64,000 nt of DNA, from NCBI GenBank assembly GCA_959601045.1, contig CAUGNZ010000002.1, forward strand, positions 1-64,000, read 5' to 3'. The position numbers were made by a program, and so were the translations under genes. The notes beneath the pieces were generated by a model that was not told the origin of the DNA, searched no databases, and saw nothing but the letters and a program-made list of their open reading frames with translations. Numbering within the stretch: position 1 is the first letter of the stretch; every line of letters starts with the position of its first letter. This document shows, in pieces, positions 18,904-27,871 of this stretch. The stretch is from an uncultured Collinsella sp. Its GTDB lineage: Bacteria; Actinomycetota; Coriobacteriia; Coriobacteriales; Coriobacteriaceae.

Positions 18904-20109
18904 TTACGCCGAGGGCTCCTGCTGGGTAATGCAGTGGATATTGCCGCCACCGAAGACGACCTGCTCGGACTGAACGCCGACGCACTTGTAGACACCCTCG
19001 CCCCAGACCTCGTCGTAGATCTTCTGGAGCGTGTCGACGGCCAGCTGGTCGTTCTCGTCGCCGTACTGCGGGACGATAACGCCGTGGTTGGTCACGAGGT
19101 AGTTCATGTAGGAGGCGATCAGCGGCTCGTCGGGGACGCGCGGCTCGGCGTTCTCGTCGGCGTCGATGGTGTCGCAGGAAGCCTGGTCCATGAACAGCGG
19201 GTTCACGGGCATGCAGAGCTTGTAGACCTTCATCTTGCGGCCCTTGGCGTCGACGGCGTTGGAGAGGGTCTCGTAGGCAGCGTGGCACTGCTCGTAGAAC
19301 GGATACTCGGGATCGTCGGTCCAAATGCAGGCCATGACGCCCGGCGCGATGAACGTGGCGACGTCGTCGATGTGGCCGTTGGTCTCCTCGGGGTCGATGC
19401 CCTCCTTGACCCAGATGACCTTCTCGACACCCAGGTAATCCTTGAGGTGCTCGTCCATGTAGGCGCGAAGCTCCTCGCTCCAGGGCTCAAACTTCTTGCG
19501 GTACTTGGGCCAGATGGACTCGGGATCCTCTTCCTCCTCCAGAACCGCAGAGCAGGTGCGGCCCGGGGAAAGCAGGCACTGGTCGGTCACGACAAGGGTG
19601 CCCTCGCCGTCGACGGTGATGGAGCCGCCCTCGAGGATCATGTCGTCGGGACGATAGCGGCGGCAGCCGGAGAGCTCAGCCATCTTGAGGGCGATCTGCT
19701 CGTCCTTGTCCCACGGGAAGTACAGGCCGTCGACGAGGCCGCCGTAGGCGTTGAAGTGCCAGTGGTTGGCGCGCTTCTCGCCCTTGCCGTTGATGACGTA
19801 GGTGGCGGCAGTGTCGCGGAACCAGGCGTCGTCGGTGGTCATCTCGATGACGGTGACGTTCTCGTCGTTCTCGAAGACGGCCTTGCAGTTGGCGTAGTCG
19901 ACCTGGTTGGCGCACATATAGACCGGGGTGAACTCGGAGATGGCGCGGGCGATGGCGGCATACTGCTTCTGGGCCGGCTTGGCGCCGTGGGCCCAGGTGT
20001 CGGTGCGGTGGGGCCAGCCCATCCACACGCGATCCTGCGGGGCGAACTCGGCGGGCATGAAGAAGCCGTCGGCCTTGGGGGTGGACTCGGACTCGGTGAT
20101 CGTACGCAT
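18904..20109 (-). CDS. aguA: Agmatine deiminase
   Basis: This converts agmatine to N-carbamoylputrescine and ammonia, step one of the agmatine deiminase pathway. It is 401 residues, slightly longer than the usual 365-380. The family motifs are clear: DDAWFRDTAATYVINGKGE near the substrate site and, at the C-terminus, VVFGGGNIHCITQQEP with the catalytic Cys at about 393. Start: ATG at 20109 after GGAGGAAA; the in-frame upstream extension is Arg-rich non-coding DNA. It lies between two APC permeases and downstream of putrescine carbamoyltransferase, the normal neighbours. No carbamate kinase follows. Confidence 0.96.
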   Translation of the reverse strand: MRTITESESTPKADGFFMPAEFAPQDRVWMGWPHRTDTWAHGAKPAQKQYAAIARAISEFTPVYMCANQVDYANCKAVFENDENVTVIEMTTDDAWFRDTAATYVINGKGEKRANHWHFNAYGGLVDGLYFPWDKDEQIALKMAELSGCRRYRPDDMILEGGSITVDGEGTLVVTDQCLLSPGRTCSAVLEEEEDPESIWPKYRKKFEPWSEELRAYMDEHLKDYLGVEKVIWVKEGIDPEETNGHIDDVATFIAPGVMACIWTDDPEYPFYEQCHAAYETLSNAVDAKGRKMKVYKLCMPVNPLFMDQASCDTIDADENAEPRVPDEPLIASYMNYLVTNHGVIVPQYGDENDQLAVDTLQKIYDEVWGEGVYKCVGVQSEQVVFGGGNIHCITQQEPSA

Positions 20110-20477
20110 AAGATTTCCTCCAAATCGAACGATCGCTTGCTGCGGGCGGGTTACCCGCAGCCTAAAACCAAGAGATGGTAGGCGCCCGTTCCCCGGCAAA
20201 GGTCGGGGCGCCCGGTGCCGGTTTTCACGGAATCGCACCGGCAAGCGACGACGTAACCAAGTGCGCGGAGACAAAACGCACGAAGGATACGGAAGAGAGA
20301 TTGGGGTGGGCGGTGGTTACCGGAGCTATCGCTCACACCCACCCCGGGGGAATGGTTAGCAAACCTGTCGCTTGGACACGCCTCCGAAGAGGCTAGAGTG
20401 CCCGGAGTCGGGAGCGACAAGCCCGACGAAGCGCGCGTTGGTACGCGAGGAGGGTTGGAGCCCCGAATCCGGGTGCT
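20110..20477. other. Structured gap between permease and aguA
   Basis: No gene. Hairpins seen: CTGCGGG/CCCGCAG (20140-20160), GGCGCCC/GGGCGCC (20181-20212), GCCGGT/ACCGGC (20217-20242), GGGGTGGG/CCCACCCC (20304-20346) and a long arm pair AGTGCCCGGA...TCCGGGTGCT (20396-20477) resembling element C that abuts the permease stop codon. The first three are in the aguA 5' leader and could be regulatory RNA; they do not match a riboswitch class that I know. Confidence 0.5.
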
Positions 20478-21917
20478 TTAGTTCTCCTCGGCCTCGGCAG
20501 CCTCCTCAGCCAGGCGCTGAGCAGCCAGCTCGGGGGTGAGACCCTTGTACTCGGTCTCGCGGCCCTTGGCGCTGACGACGCGGACGATCTCGCCGATGAG
20601 CACAAGCACGATGAAGATAACGATCATCGGGACCTTGTCGCCAATTTCATCGACGGAGAACGGAACCAGCGTTGCAACGATGGCCAGGATCAGCTCGATG
20701 CAGGGGATGGCCAGCATAACCTTCATCATGGCGCCCTTAAACGGGAACGTGAAGATGCGCTCACGGTTCGGGTCGTTCTTACGAAGGTTGAGGAACGCCG
20801 GGAACATCGGGATGTAGGTGAGCAGCAGGAAAACGACGGAGGTGCCAAAGAGCATCCAGAAAACACCATTGGAGATGGCGTCGATAGGAACAAGCTGCAG
20901 GCACAGCACCAGGGAGGCAACGATGGCGTTGACCAGGTTGGCACCGTTGGGCATATCATCGTCAGAGATCATCGAGGCGAAGACCTTGGGCATGTTGCCG
21001 TGCTCGGCAGCGTAGCGAGCAACGGAGTTAACGCCGAAGGACCAAGCGGCCATGTTGGCGAACAGGGTGATCAGGAAGGCGATGCAGATGACCTTAAAGA
21101 TCATGGAGTCGCCCACCATGGTCTGGACTGCATAAATCATGCCGTAGTCGGGGTCGATGGAATCGGCCGGCACAGCAGCGCCGATGCCAAAGCCAGCGAA
21201 CAGGTAGATCACGGCGATGGACAGGCCACCGACGATGATAGCCTTGGGGATATCGCGAGCGGGATCGGCCATGTCGTCGGTCATGGTGCAGATGACCTCG
21301 AAGCCCATGAAGTTAAAGATGATGATCGACAGGTAGCCGAGAGCGTTGGTGTTGGTGAGCTCGGGCAGGAAGGTGGCAGCGGACATGTCGTTCGCAAAAC
21401 CGTTCTCCATGGCATACCAAATGCCCAAAGCGCCAACGATAACGGCGACGGCGACCTTGATGATGGCGCCACCGTTAAGGACCCACTCGGAGTCGGCCGC
21501 CTTGGAGCGGCCCATGAGGTAGACGATCCACACAAAGGCAAGATCGATACCCATCTTGGCGATCAAGTTGAACTCGACGCCAAAGACCATGCCCAAAATG
21601 TCGGGGAACATCGTAGCCAGCGAGGCGATCCACAGCGGGTAGTTGACCCAGTAGTAGTACGAGATGCGGGCGCCCCATTTGTCGCCCAGGCCATCGCGTA
21701 CCCAGTCGTAAATGCCGCCCTCGCCGTCATAGGTGGTACCGAGCTCGGCAACAACCATGCCGTAGGGAAGCAGGAAGGTCAGGATCAGGAAGATCCACCA
21801 GAAGAACTGCTGGTTGCCAATGGCAGCAGCAGGAGCGGCGGCCTCGCAAACGAAGACGACGCAGATGATGGTCGAAATGACCGTCAAAAAGGAAAGCTTT
21901 TTCTTTCCGTCGCTCAT
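20478..21917 (-). CDS. aguD: APC-superfamily agmatine/putrescine-type antiporter
   Basis: A 479-residue, about 12-helix transporter. The N-terminal VFVCEAAAPAAAIGNQQFFW and MVVAELGTTYDGEGGIYDWV motifs match APC antiporters. Position between putrescine carbamoyltransferase and agmatine deiminase is that of AguD, the agmatine:putrescine exchanger of enterococci and streptococci. I assign the symbol from context, not from substrate-specific residues. The C-terminus ends in an acidic, Glu/Ala-rich tail. Start ATG at 21917 is six bases after AAGGAG. The paralogue at 16917 is similar along its whole length. Confidence 0.85.
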   Translation of the reverse strand: MSDGKKKLSFLTVISTIICVVFVCEAAAPAAAIGNQQFFWWIFLILTFLLPYGMVVAELGTTYDGEGGIYDWVRDGLGDKWGARISYYYWVNYPLWIASLATMFPDILGMVFGVEFNLIAKMGIDLAFVWIVYLMGRSKAADSEWVLNGGAIIKVAVAVIVGALGIWYAMENGFANDMSAATFLPELTNTNALGYLSIIIFNFMGFEVICTMTDDMADPARDIPKAIIVGGLSIAVIYLFAGFGIGAAVPADSIDPDYGMIYAVQTMVGDSMIFKVICIAFLITLFANMAAWSFGVNSVARYAAEHGNMPKVFASMISDDDMPNGANLVNAIVASLVLCLQLVPIDAISNGVFWMLFGTSVVFLLLTYIPMFPAFLNLRKNDPNRERIFTFPFKGAMMKVMLAIPCIELILAIVATLVPFSVDEIGDKVPMIVIFIVLVLIGEIVRVVSAKGRETEYKGLTPELAAQRLAEEAAEAEEN

Positions 21918-22049
21918 GATGAGCTCCTTCGCTCAGTCTTGGACAGATCCGAGGCCCAAGGTACTAAGGCAATTGCCTGAGCCTCGGTGAGCGGGCGACA
22001 GGAGACGAGCATCCGCCGCCCGCAAACGTGCGTTTAGCGGGCTTAAGGC

Positions 22050-23123
22050 TTAGAGCTGCTCGAGAGCCTCGAGAGCGGCGTGAAGCTCGGCCTTGGCGGA
22101 GTACTCGACACCCTCGTCGTTGAGCGGGGTGCGCTTGCCCAGGGCAGCGAGGAGAGCACGGATGGAGTGCTTGCGGTTCTCGGCCTCGACCCAGCACAGG
22201 GAGCGCTCGGGATCGTCCATAACCTCGTCGACGACTTCCTCGTTGCGAGTGGCCGGCAGGCAGTGCATGAACTTGGAGTTGGGGCCGGCGAAGTTCATCA
22301 TGTCCATGGTGACCTGATACTTGGGGTAGAACACGTCCATGTAGTTCTCGCCCGAGACCTCCTCGTCGTACAGGCCATACCACACGTCGGTGTAGATGAA
22401 GTCGGCGCCCTTGATGCACTCGATGTCGTCGGAGATGACGACGGAGCCGCCGGAGACCTTGCAGTTCTCCTCGGCGATGGCCATCATCTGCTTGCCGAAC
22501 TCGGCGCGCTCCTCAACGGTGCCAACGTGCAGGCCGCCGTCGGGGATCTGGTGGCCCCTGGGTCCAAACTGGACAAACTTCATGCCGACCTTGGAGGCGA
22601 TGAACATGAGGGAGACGCAGACCTGGGTGGCGTCGCCGATGAAGGCCAGGGTGCAGTCCTCGATCTTCTTGCCCTCGGGGAGGTTCTCGAGCATGGTCAT
22701 GAGGTCGCCCATCTCCTGCGTGGGATGGTTGAACTCGGACATGCCATTGATGACGGGCACGGCGGAACCCTTGGCGAGGCCGACGACGTCCTTGTGACGG
22801 TCAACGCGAGCCATCATGATGTCGAGCAGGTCGCCCATGACGCGAGCGGTGTCGCCCAGGGACTCGTGGCCACCGAGCTGAATGGTGCCAGGGCCATAGA
22901 ACTGAGCGTGGCCGCCGAGGTCGCACATGGCGGTCTCGAAGGAAAGACGGGTGCGGGTGGAAACCTGCTGGAAGATCATGCCAAGGCTCTGGTTGCGGAG
23001 CAGGTGCGGATAATAGCCGTCAACCTTGATGGCCTTCTTCATTGCCAGGCCAAGATCCTCGATAGCCAGGATCTGCTCTTTGGTGAAGTCGTTGGTGTCG
23101 ATGAAATCCTTAGGCAGCGCCAT
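22050..23123 (-). CDS. aguB: Putrescine carbamoyltransferase
   Basis: A 357-residue transcarbamoylase that converts N-carbamoylputrescine and phosphate into putrescine and carbamoyl phosphate. The carbamoyl phosphate site is STRTRLSFE, and HCLPATR is present. The segment [12 protein letters not shown] is typical of PtcA/AguB; true ornithine carbamoyltransferases have a DVWxSMG loop here. Start is ATG 23123 (GGA-rich binding site); an upstream extension is rejected as non-coding. It is the first gene of the agmatine operon, 132 bp before the antiporter, and divergent from a membrane LuxR regulator. The name ptcA is also used. Confidence 0.92.
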   Translation of the reverse strand: MALPKDFIDTNDFTKEQILAIEDLGLAMKKAIKVDGYYPHLLRNQSLGMIFQQVSTRTRLSFETAMCDLGGHAQFYGPGTIQLGGHESLGDTARVMGDLLDIMMARVDRHKDVVGLAKGSAVPVINGMSEFNHPTQEMGDLMTMLENLPEGKKIEDCTLAFIGDATQVCVSLMFIASKVGMKFVQFGPRGHQIPDGGLHVGTVEERAEFGKQMMAIAEENCKVSGGSVVISDDIECIKGADFIYTDVWYGLYDEEVSGENYMDVFYPKYQVTMDMMNFAGPNSKFMHCLPATRNEEVVDEVMDDPERSLCWVEAENRKHSIRALLAALGKRTPLNDEGVEYSAKAELHAALEALEQL

Positions 23124-23452
23124 GTCGATTCCTTTCCGCCGGTCGTGCCGACTATTGCTATGAGGCGCTCGAACATCACGCCTCGTGTTGACAAGACCAT
23201 CATTCACCCGTATGCAATTTTTACCTAGTTTATTCGGGATTAAAGACCGTTCACGGAGTTACATCCCCTCTAAACCAATATAAACCCGCAGGTAGCCAGC
23301 TTGCAGGGGGTTTACTATCTAGAACCGCGAACGGTATACGGCTATGCTGTATCTCGGCGCCTAATCCGCAATGGAACGAAGGGTTGAGACGTCTATATCC
23401 CACAAGGTATACAGGGCTCGGCCATAGATGAAATGAGATGGGACGGTGGCAG
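23124..23452. promoter_or_regulatory. Divergent aguB/aguR control region
   Basis: About 330 bp with no gene. It contains ACCGTTCACGG (23246-23256), a related CGAACGGTATACGG at about 23326, and a hairpin TAAACCC...GGGTTTA (about 23281-23310). Being the only gap shared by the regulator and the operon, it should hold both promoters. Confidence 0.6.
23246..23256. promoter_or_regulatory. ACCGTTCACGG motif, agu control region
   Basis: Exact consensus copy, 123 bp upstream of aguB and about 197 bp upstream of aguR. Confidence 0.5.
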
Positions 23453-24418
23453 ATGAACACCCTGATGTTCTTCTATACCCTAGCGATACTCGTGATCTGT
23501 ATTGTGACGGCAGTGCTTTCGCTTGCCGCCTATGCCTCGTCTCGTCGACGCTTCTTTATCTATGGCAGCGGCGTTTTTATTTGCTATGCCATCGAGATGA
23601 CCGAGATCTTCTTTTTTGAATACACGTTGCAAAACCAGAGTTTTCCAGCCAGCGACTATTACTCAATTACCATGCCTGTGTTGCGGACCCTTGTGGCGAC
23701 CGCTTCACAAGCTTTTATCTGGCTCATTGCCATGGACTTGCTCGACAAACATTCAAAAAAGCAGTTTGTTATTCCCGTCGCAACGTTCTTCCTGAGCGAG
23801 CTGCTGATCATTGTCGCTGTCCCCTACGGCCCCATACATCAATGGCTCTACTACACGATGCGTCAGGTATTCCTTGTATTTGTGGGACTGTATATCTTTT
23901 GGACGGCGCATAAAAGCACGCAGGTCGAGCTTAAGGCGCGCGTCAACAATCAACGAAAGCACCTCATTATCGGCGCCATTCTGGTCGGGTGCATCGTTGC
24001 CGAGGATTTCTACAACATCCTTGTTGTTCCCATGAACCTGGCACCCTCTTGGCTGCAGCTGTACCTGTCCGAGCGCAACTTTAGCGAGAACATCTTTGCG
24101 TGCTACTTTGCGATTCTGCTGATCATCTATGCCTATCACGTGCTTTCGATTCGCATGCAGGAGGCGCCCGAGGAAAAGAACGTCAGCGATCTTGATCGAC
24201 ACATCGAAGAGCAGATGCCCTTCTATCGCAACGCCTACAAGCTCTCCAACCGCGAAACCGAAGTCATGCGTCTGGTTGTGTTGGGCAAATCGAACCAAGA
24301 GATCGCTGACGAGCTCTTCCTTGCCGTGGGTACCGTCAAGACCCACATCCACAACATCCTGGTCAAAACCGAGCAGCAAAACCGTACGACCCTGATCCTC
24401 CACTTTTGGAAACGATAA
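23453..24418 (+). CDS. aguR: AguR-like membrane-anchored LuxR regulator
   Basis: A 321-residue protein with about seven hydrophobic segments, then a LuxR helix-turn-helix starting LSNRETEVMRLVVLGKSNQE. In Streptococcus mutans and Lactococcus the agmatine genes are induced by AguR, a membrane protein of exactly this layout. This gene is divergent from aguB. The assignment therefore rests on layout and position. The start is uncertain: ATG 23453 or the in-frame ATG 23438, both with weak binding sites. A paralogue lies at 15569-16561, at the other end of the cluster. Confidence 0.82.
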   Translation: MNTLMFFYTLAILVICIVTAVLSLAAYASSRRRFFIYGSGVFICYAIEMTEIFFFEYTLQNQSFPASDYYSITMPVLRTLVATASQAFIWLIAMDLLDKHSKKQFVIPVATFFLSELLIIVAVPYGPIHQWLYYTMRQVFLVFVGLYIFWTAHKSTQVELKARVNNQRKHLIIGAILVGCIVAEDFYNILVVPMNLAPSWLQLYLSERNFSENIFACYFAILLIIYAYHVLSIRMQEAPEEKNVSDLDRHIEEQMPFYRNAYKLSNRETEVMRLVVLGKSNQEIADELFLAVGTVKTHIHNILVKTEQQNRTTLILHFWKR

Positions 24419-24422
24419 CCTA

Positions 24423-24712
24423 CCAAAAAGGGACAGGTTTATTTTGGCAGGTTTTATCTGGGCAAATGCCAAAACCGCCGCGAGGGAGTTACTTTCCCTC
24501 GCGGCGGTTTTCTAGCAGTAAAACCAAGTGAGTAGGCTTTTGGCGGGATGCCGAGCACGCCCCAAAACGCCACAGCCCTGACCTGCGGTTTTGTTGAGCG
24601 TTTGTCGCAATGTGCTCGGCAGATCCAAAAAAGTCTACTCACTTAGTTTTGAGATGCATCAGGCGGGCAAAAAACCGCCGCGAAGGGGGCCCGGCTTCCT
24701 TCGCGGCGTTTG
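24423..24712. repeat. Element A, copy 2: about 290-bp nested palindrome
   Basis: Homologous to 10425-10710. First hairpin AAAACCGCCGCGAGGGA / TCCCTCGCGGCGGTTTT (about 24473-24511). Then a nested palindrome with outer arms AAGTGAGTAGGCTTTTGG / CCAAAAAAGTCTACTCACTT (24526-24644), inner GCCGAGCAC / GTGCTCGGC (24550-24620) and centre CTGACCTGCGGTTTTGTT. Then a third GC-rich hairpin. Like copy 1 it separates two convergent genes, here aguR and the FtsX-type permease. Confidence 0.82.
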
Positions 24713-24746
24713 TTCGCTGTGGTTATGCGACGGTTTTGCCCGTCTG

Positions 24747-26948
24747 TTACTCACTGTAGCGGGTGGCGATGGCAGCTTGTACCATGCCGGCGCTCATGAG
24801 GTACGTTACCAGGAAGTAGCCACCATAGGCCGCCAGGAAAATCGCGCAGGTGAGGCCCACGGTGCCGGCGATGCTCATATCTCCGAATATGCTCACCAGC
24901 TCGATGATCACCTTGAGCGCCACAAAGGAGTGCGCCAGGCCCACTGCCAGCGGGAACAGGAAGAATACCGCTTGCTGCGCCATCGCCGAATGGCGAATCT
25001 GGCGGTCGTCACAGCCAATCTGTGCCAGCACACGATAGCTGCGGCTGCCGTCGGCCACATTGGAGAGCTGCTGGATCGACAGTATCGCCGCACATGCAAC
25101 GACCAGCACAAAGCCAATGTAGATGGCTAGATAGCTAATCATGCCGTTCATCTGCGCCGCCTGCGTATACATCTCGGAACGCGTGATGAAGACTCCCCAT
25201 CCCCCCGACTCCTTGCCGTCAACGAGCAGAATGTCGAGCATGGTGTATTTAATGCTCTCGTCTGCCTTGGTCACATCCATCCCCTGCTTGTAGTTAACGA
25301 GCAGATTACTGGAATACGGCTGCAGATTAAGCTGGGACAACAGCTCGTCAGCAACGACGACGGTACCCGGATTACTGCCCATCGCCGAGTTGGCGATGGC
25401 AGCCGTATCCTCGTCCGACTTGTCGCCAGCGGGCTTGAGCGTATGCCCGCCCAAGGTAAGGGCATGGCCGCCAGCCATATACTTGGTGTACAGGTCGCCA
25501 GGCTCACCGCCCATATCACACGTAAGCAAGTACTGGTCCCGGCCAATGCTCACCGGCTCCTCGCCCATCATCTGGCGCAGTTTGTTGTACTGGCTCGCCG
25601 GCGTCACAAACAGACCCATCGCATCGGCGTTGCTTCCCTCGAGCGCCTTGGGAAGCTTTTCGCCCATGGCCTTGCACATCTCACCCGCCACCACCGAGGG
25701 GCCCGAGCCGCCAAGCGGGTAACTCAGATACGAATCGATCTGCACATGCTCACCGGCAACATCGGCGATATTGACCTTCTTTCCGGTCTCGTCGTTGTTG
25801 TCCGCCGACTTGCGCTCGCCATGCCATGCAGCGTACAAATCGACCGTTGCATCGGCCAGCACCATGCGATCGGCCTCAGACGGATTGACATACTCCTTGT
25901 AGTAATCGAGCGTTTCGGGCGTGTAATAAACATACCTCTGAGACACGTCAACAGGGTTATAGCGCTCCAGGTTTTCGTTCATCACATTGGCAATCGACAT
26001 ACCACACGTCACCGAGGTGATGGCCAAAAACAGGATCATCGCGATGACGCCCATCGAAAAGCACACCGTATTGACCTTGGCCGAAAGCTGACGCACGGTA
26101 AACATATTGAGGCCGCGCCAATACACGCTGCGCAGGCTCTGCAGCAGCTTGATAAGCATGCCCGAGAGTCCCCAGAACAGCGCAAAGGTACCCACGGTAA
26201 CCATAGCGGTCGTAATGCCAAACTGGCTCATGGCCTCTTGCAGCTTGCTGTCCGTCGCAGTTAGCGGGAACCCATCACGTAGCAGACGGTAATAGGCCAC
26301 GCCCACAAGCGCCACGCCCACGGCAAAGATGGCAATCGCGATCCAGGGGTTGCGTGTCTTGATGCTCTCGTTACGACGCTCGGCACCCATAAGCTCGATG
26401 AGTTTGGTACGACGCACGGCGCGAAGGTTCAGCAGTAGCGTGAGCACAAACATTACGAGCATGCAAGCAAGGGTCAGGTTGAACGCATGCACCGAGAAAA
26501 AGAAGTGAAAATCGGCGATCTGTGTCTTAAAGAGCGAGGCCGTAAAGAATGTCATGAGCTGGGAGAGTCCCACGCCCAGCACAATGCCGGCGACAAAGGC
26601 CACGACCGAAACGATCACGGTCTCGAGTGCCATGATCGTGGCGACGCGCCCGCGCCCCATGCCGAGCACCTGGTACAGGCCAAACTCCTTCTTGCGGCGT
26701 TTCATGATGAAGTTATTGGCATACACCATCAAAAAGGCCATGACACCGGCCAAAAAGTACGTCAGGTAGCCGAGCATGCTGCCCATAACCTGCGCCAAGC
26801 CCTCTTCATCGATGCCGGCAATGTCGACCTGCATCGAGACGGTGTTAAAGGCATAGAAGACGGTGACGCCCAGGGTGAGCGTCAAAAGGTAGACGAGGTA
26901 GTCGCGGCCGGCGCGGCGGACGTTGCCCCAAGCGAGTTTACAGAGCAT
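24747..26948 (-). CDS. BceB-type ABC permease (FtsX-like, antimicrobial-peptide sensing or resistance)
   Basis: A 733-residue membrane protein with the [20 protein letters not shown] start typical of BceB/VraG permeases. It has about ten helices and a large extracellular domain between the central helices, rich in Asp and Gly. FtsX-like repeats are at both ends. With the ATPase gene it forms a BceAB-type module, which in Firmicutes moves or frees cell-wall lipids and gives resistance to peptides such as bacitracin. The start is probably ATG 26948, inside the last codons of the ATPase gene; GTG 26960 is possible. No two-component system, the usual BceRS partner, lies next to it. Confidence 0.88.
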   Translation of the reverse strand: MLCKLAWGNVRRAGRDYLVYLLTLTLGVTVFYAFNTVSMQVDIAGIDEEGLAQVMGSMLGYLTYFLAGVMAFLMVYANNFIMKRRKKEFGLYQVLGMGRGRVATIMALETVIVSVVAFVAGIVLGVGLSQLMTFFTASLFKTQIADFHFFFSVHAFNLTLACMLVMFVLTLLLNLRAVRRTKLIELMGAERRNESIKTRNPWIAIAIFAVGVALVGVAYYRLLRDGFPLTATDSKLQEAMSQFGITTAMVTVGTFALFWGLSGMLIKLLQSLRSVYWRGLNMFTVRQLSAKVNTVCFSMGVIAMILFLAITSVTCGMSIANVMNENLERYNPVDVSQRYVYYTPETLDYYKEYVNPSEADRMVLADATVDLYAAWHGERKSADNNDETGKKVNIADVAGEHVQIDSYLSYPLGGSGPSVVAGEMCKAMGEKLPKALEGSNADAMGLFVTPASQYNKLRQMMGEEPVSIGRDQYLLTCDMGGEPGDLYTKYMAGGHALTLGGHTLKPAGDKSDEDTAAIANSAMGSNPGTVVVADELLSQLNLQPYSSNLLVNYKQGMDVTKADESIKYTMLDILLVDGKESGGWGVFITRSEMYTQAAQMNGMISYLAIYIGFVLVVACAAILSIQQLSNVADGSRSYRVLAQIGCDDRQIRHSAMAQQAVFFLFPLAVGLAHSFVALKVIIELVSIFGDMSIAGTVGLTCAIFLAAYGGYFLVTYLMSAGMVQAAIATRYSE

Positions 26949-27723
26949 CGGAGCCCTCACCGCCCATCATGGCAACGACCTCCATAATGCGGTCGAAGAA
27001 CTCTCGGCGGTCGGTGTCGCCGCGGCGCAGCTCGGTGAAGATCTTGCCGTCGCGGATAAACAGCACGCGGCTCGTGTAGCTGGCGGCAAAGCTATCGTGC
27101 GTGACCATGAGCACGGTGGCGCGCAGGCGGCGGTTAAGGGCCTCCAGGCTCTCGAGCAGCAGGCGAGCGCTCTTGGAATCGAGGGCGCCGGTGGGCTCGT
27201 CGGCCATGATCATGGTGGGGTCGGTGACGAGCGCGCGAGCCGCGGCAACGCGCTGCTGCTGGCCGCCGGACATCTGGTAGGGGTACTTGTCGAGCACCTG
27301 ACTGATGGACAGGCGCGCGGCCACATCCTGCACGCGGGTCGAGATCTCTGCCGAGTTTGTGCGGGCGATGGTGAGCGGCAGGGCGATGTTCTCGCGTGCC
27401 GTGAGCGTATCGAGCAGGTTAGAGTCCTGGAAGATAAAGCCGAGCTCCTCGCGGCGGAACTGCGAGAGCTTAGCCTGCTTCATGCGCGTCACGTCCTGGC
27501 CGTTGATGCGGATCGTGCCACTTGTGGCGCTATCGATGGTCGACACGCAATTGAGCAACGTCGACTTGCCCGAGCCCGAGGCGCCCATGATGCCGACGAA
27601 TTCGCCGCGGTTGACGGTAAAGCTAACGTCGTTGAGCGCGCGGGTCACATTGCCCAGCGCGCCATATACCTTTTCGAGATGCGCGACCTCCAGTACCGGG
27701 GTCGCCATGTGCGTGGTTTGCAT
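26938..27723 (-). CDS. BceA-type ABC transporter ATPase
   Basis: A 261-residue ATPase with Walker [10 protein letters not shown] (about residue 50), Q-loop [10 protein letters not shown], signature [15 protein letters not shown] and Walker [16 protein letters not shown]; the H-loop His is in [11 protein letters not shown]. This is the MacB/LolD/BceA class, which works mechanotransmission-type permeases. The gene overlaps the downstream permease gene by about 11 bases, so the two are translated together. AAAGGA precedes the ATG. It is divergent from the NUDIX-Vsr gene. Confidence 0.93.
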   Translation of the reverse strand: MQTTHMATPVLEVAHLEKVYGALGNVTRALNDVSFTVNRGEFVGIMGASGSGKSTLLNCVSTIDSATSGTIRINGQDVTRMKQAKLSQFRREELGFIFQDSNLLDTLTARENIALPLTIARTNSAEISTRVQDVAARLSISQVLDKYPYQMSGGQQQRVAAARALVTDPTMIMADEPTGALDSKSARLLLESLEALNRRLRATVLMVTHDSFAASYTSRVLFIRDGKIFTELRRGDTDRREFFDRIMEVVAMMGGEGSDAL

Positions 27724-27871
27724 ACCGAGTCCTTTCTTGCGATTAGTCTACGGCATCTATAGTCGCAAGAAGCCGAGTCGGCTACCATCGATATGGCTTA
27801 CGCTTGCCTTACCGTTGTGTAAGGTACGGGTAGCTAGCCTGCCACGCGTTGATGTTGAGAGAGGACTCCTG

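Noticed and set aside
20139..20242. Cobalamin or other known riboswitch before aguA
   Set aside because: Stems are present, but none of the conserved loop sequences of the classes that I know could be found.
22050..23123. Ornithine carbamoyltransferase (argF/arcB)
   Set aside because: The ornithine-binding SMG loop is missing; [12 protein letters not shown] and the aguA/aguD neighbours indicate putrescine carbamoyltransferase.
24747..27723. MacB-type macrolide exporter
   Set aside because: No MacA-like adaptor is present and the permease has the ten-helix, central large-domain layout of BceB.
27305..27871. N-terminal extension of the NUDIX-Vsr frame
   Set aside because: It is antisense to the BceA-type ATPase. 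The NUDIX domain begins right at TTG 27872, which has a good ribosome binding site.
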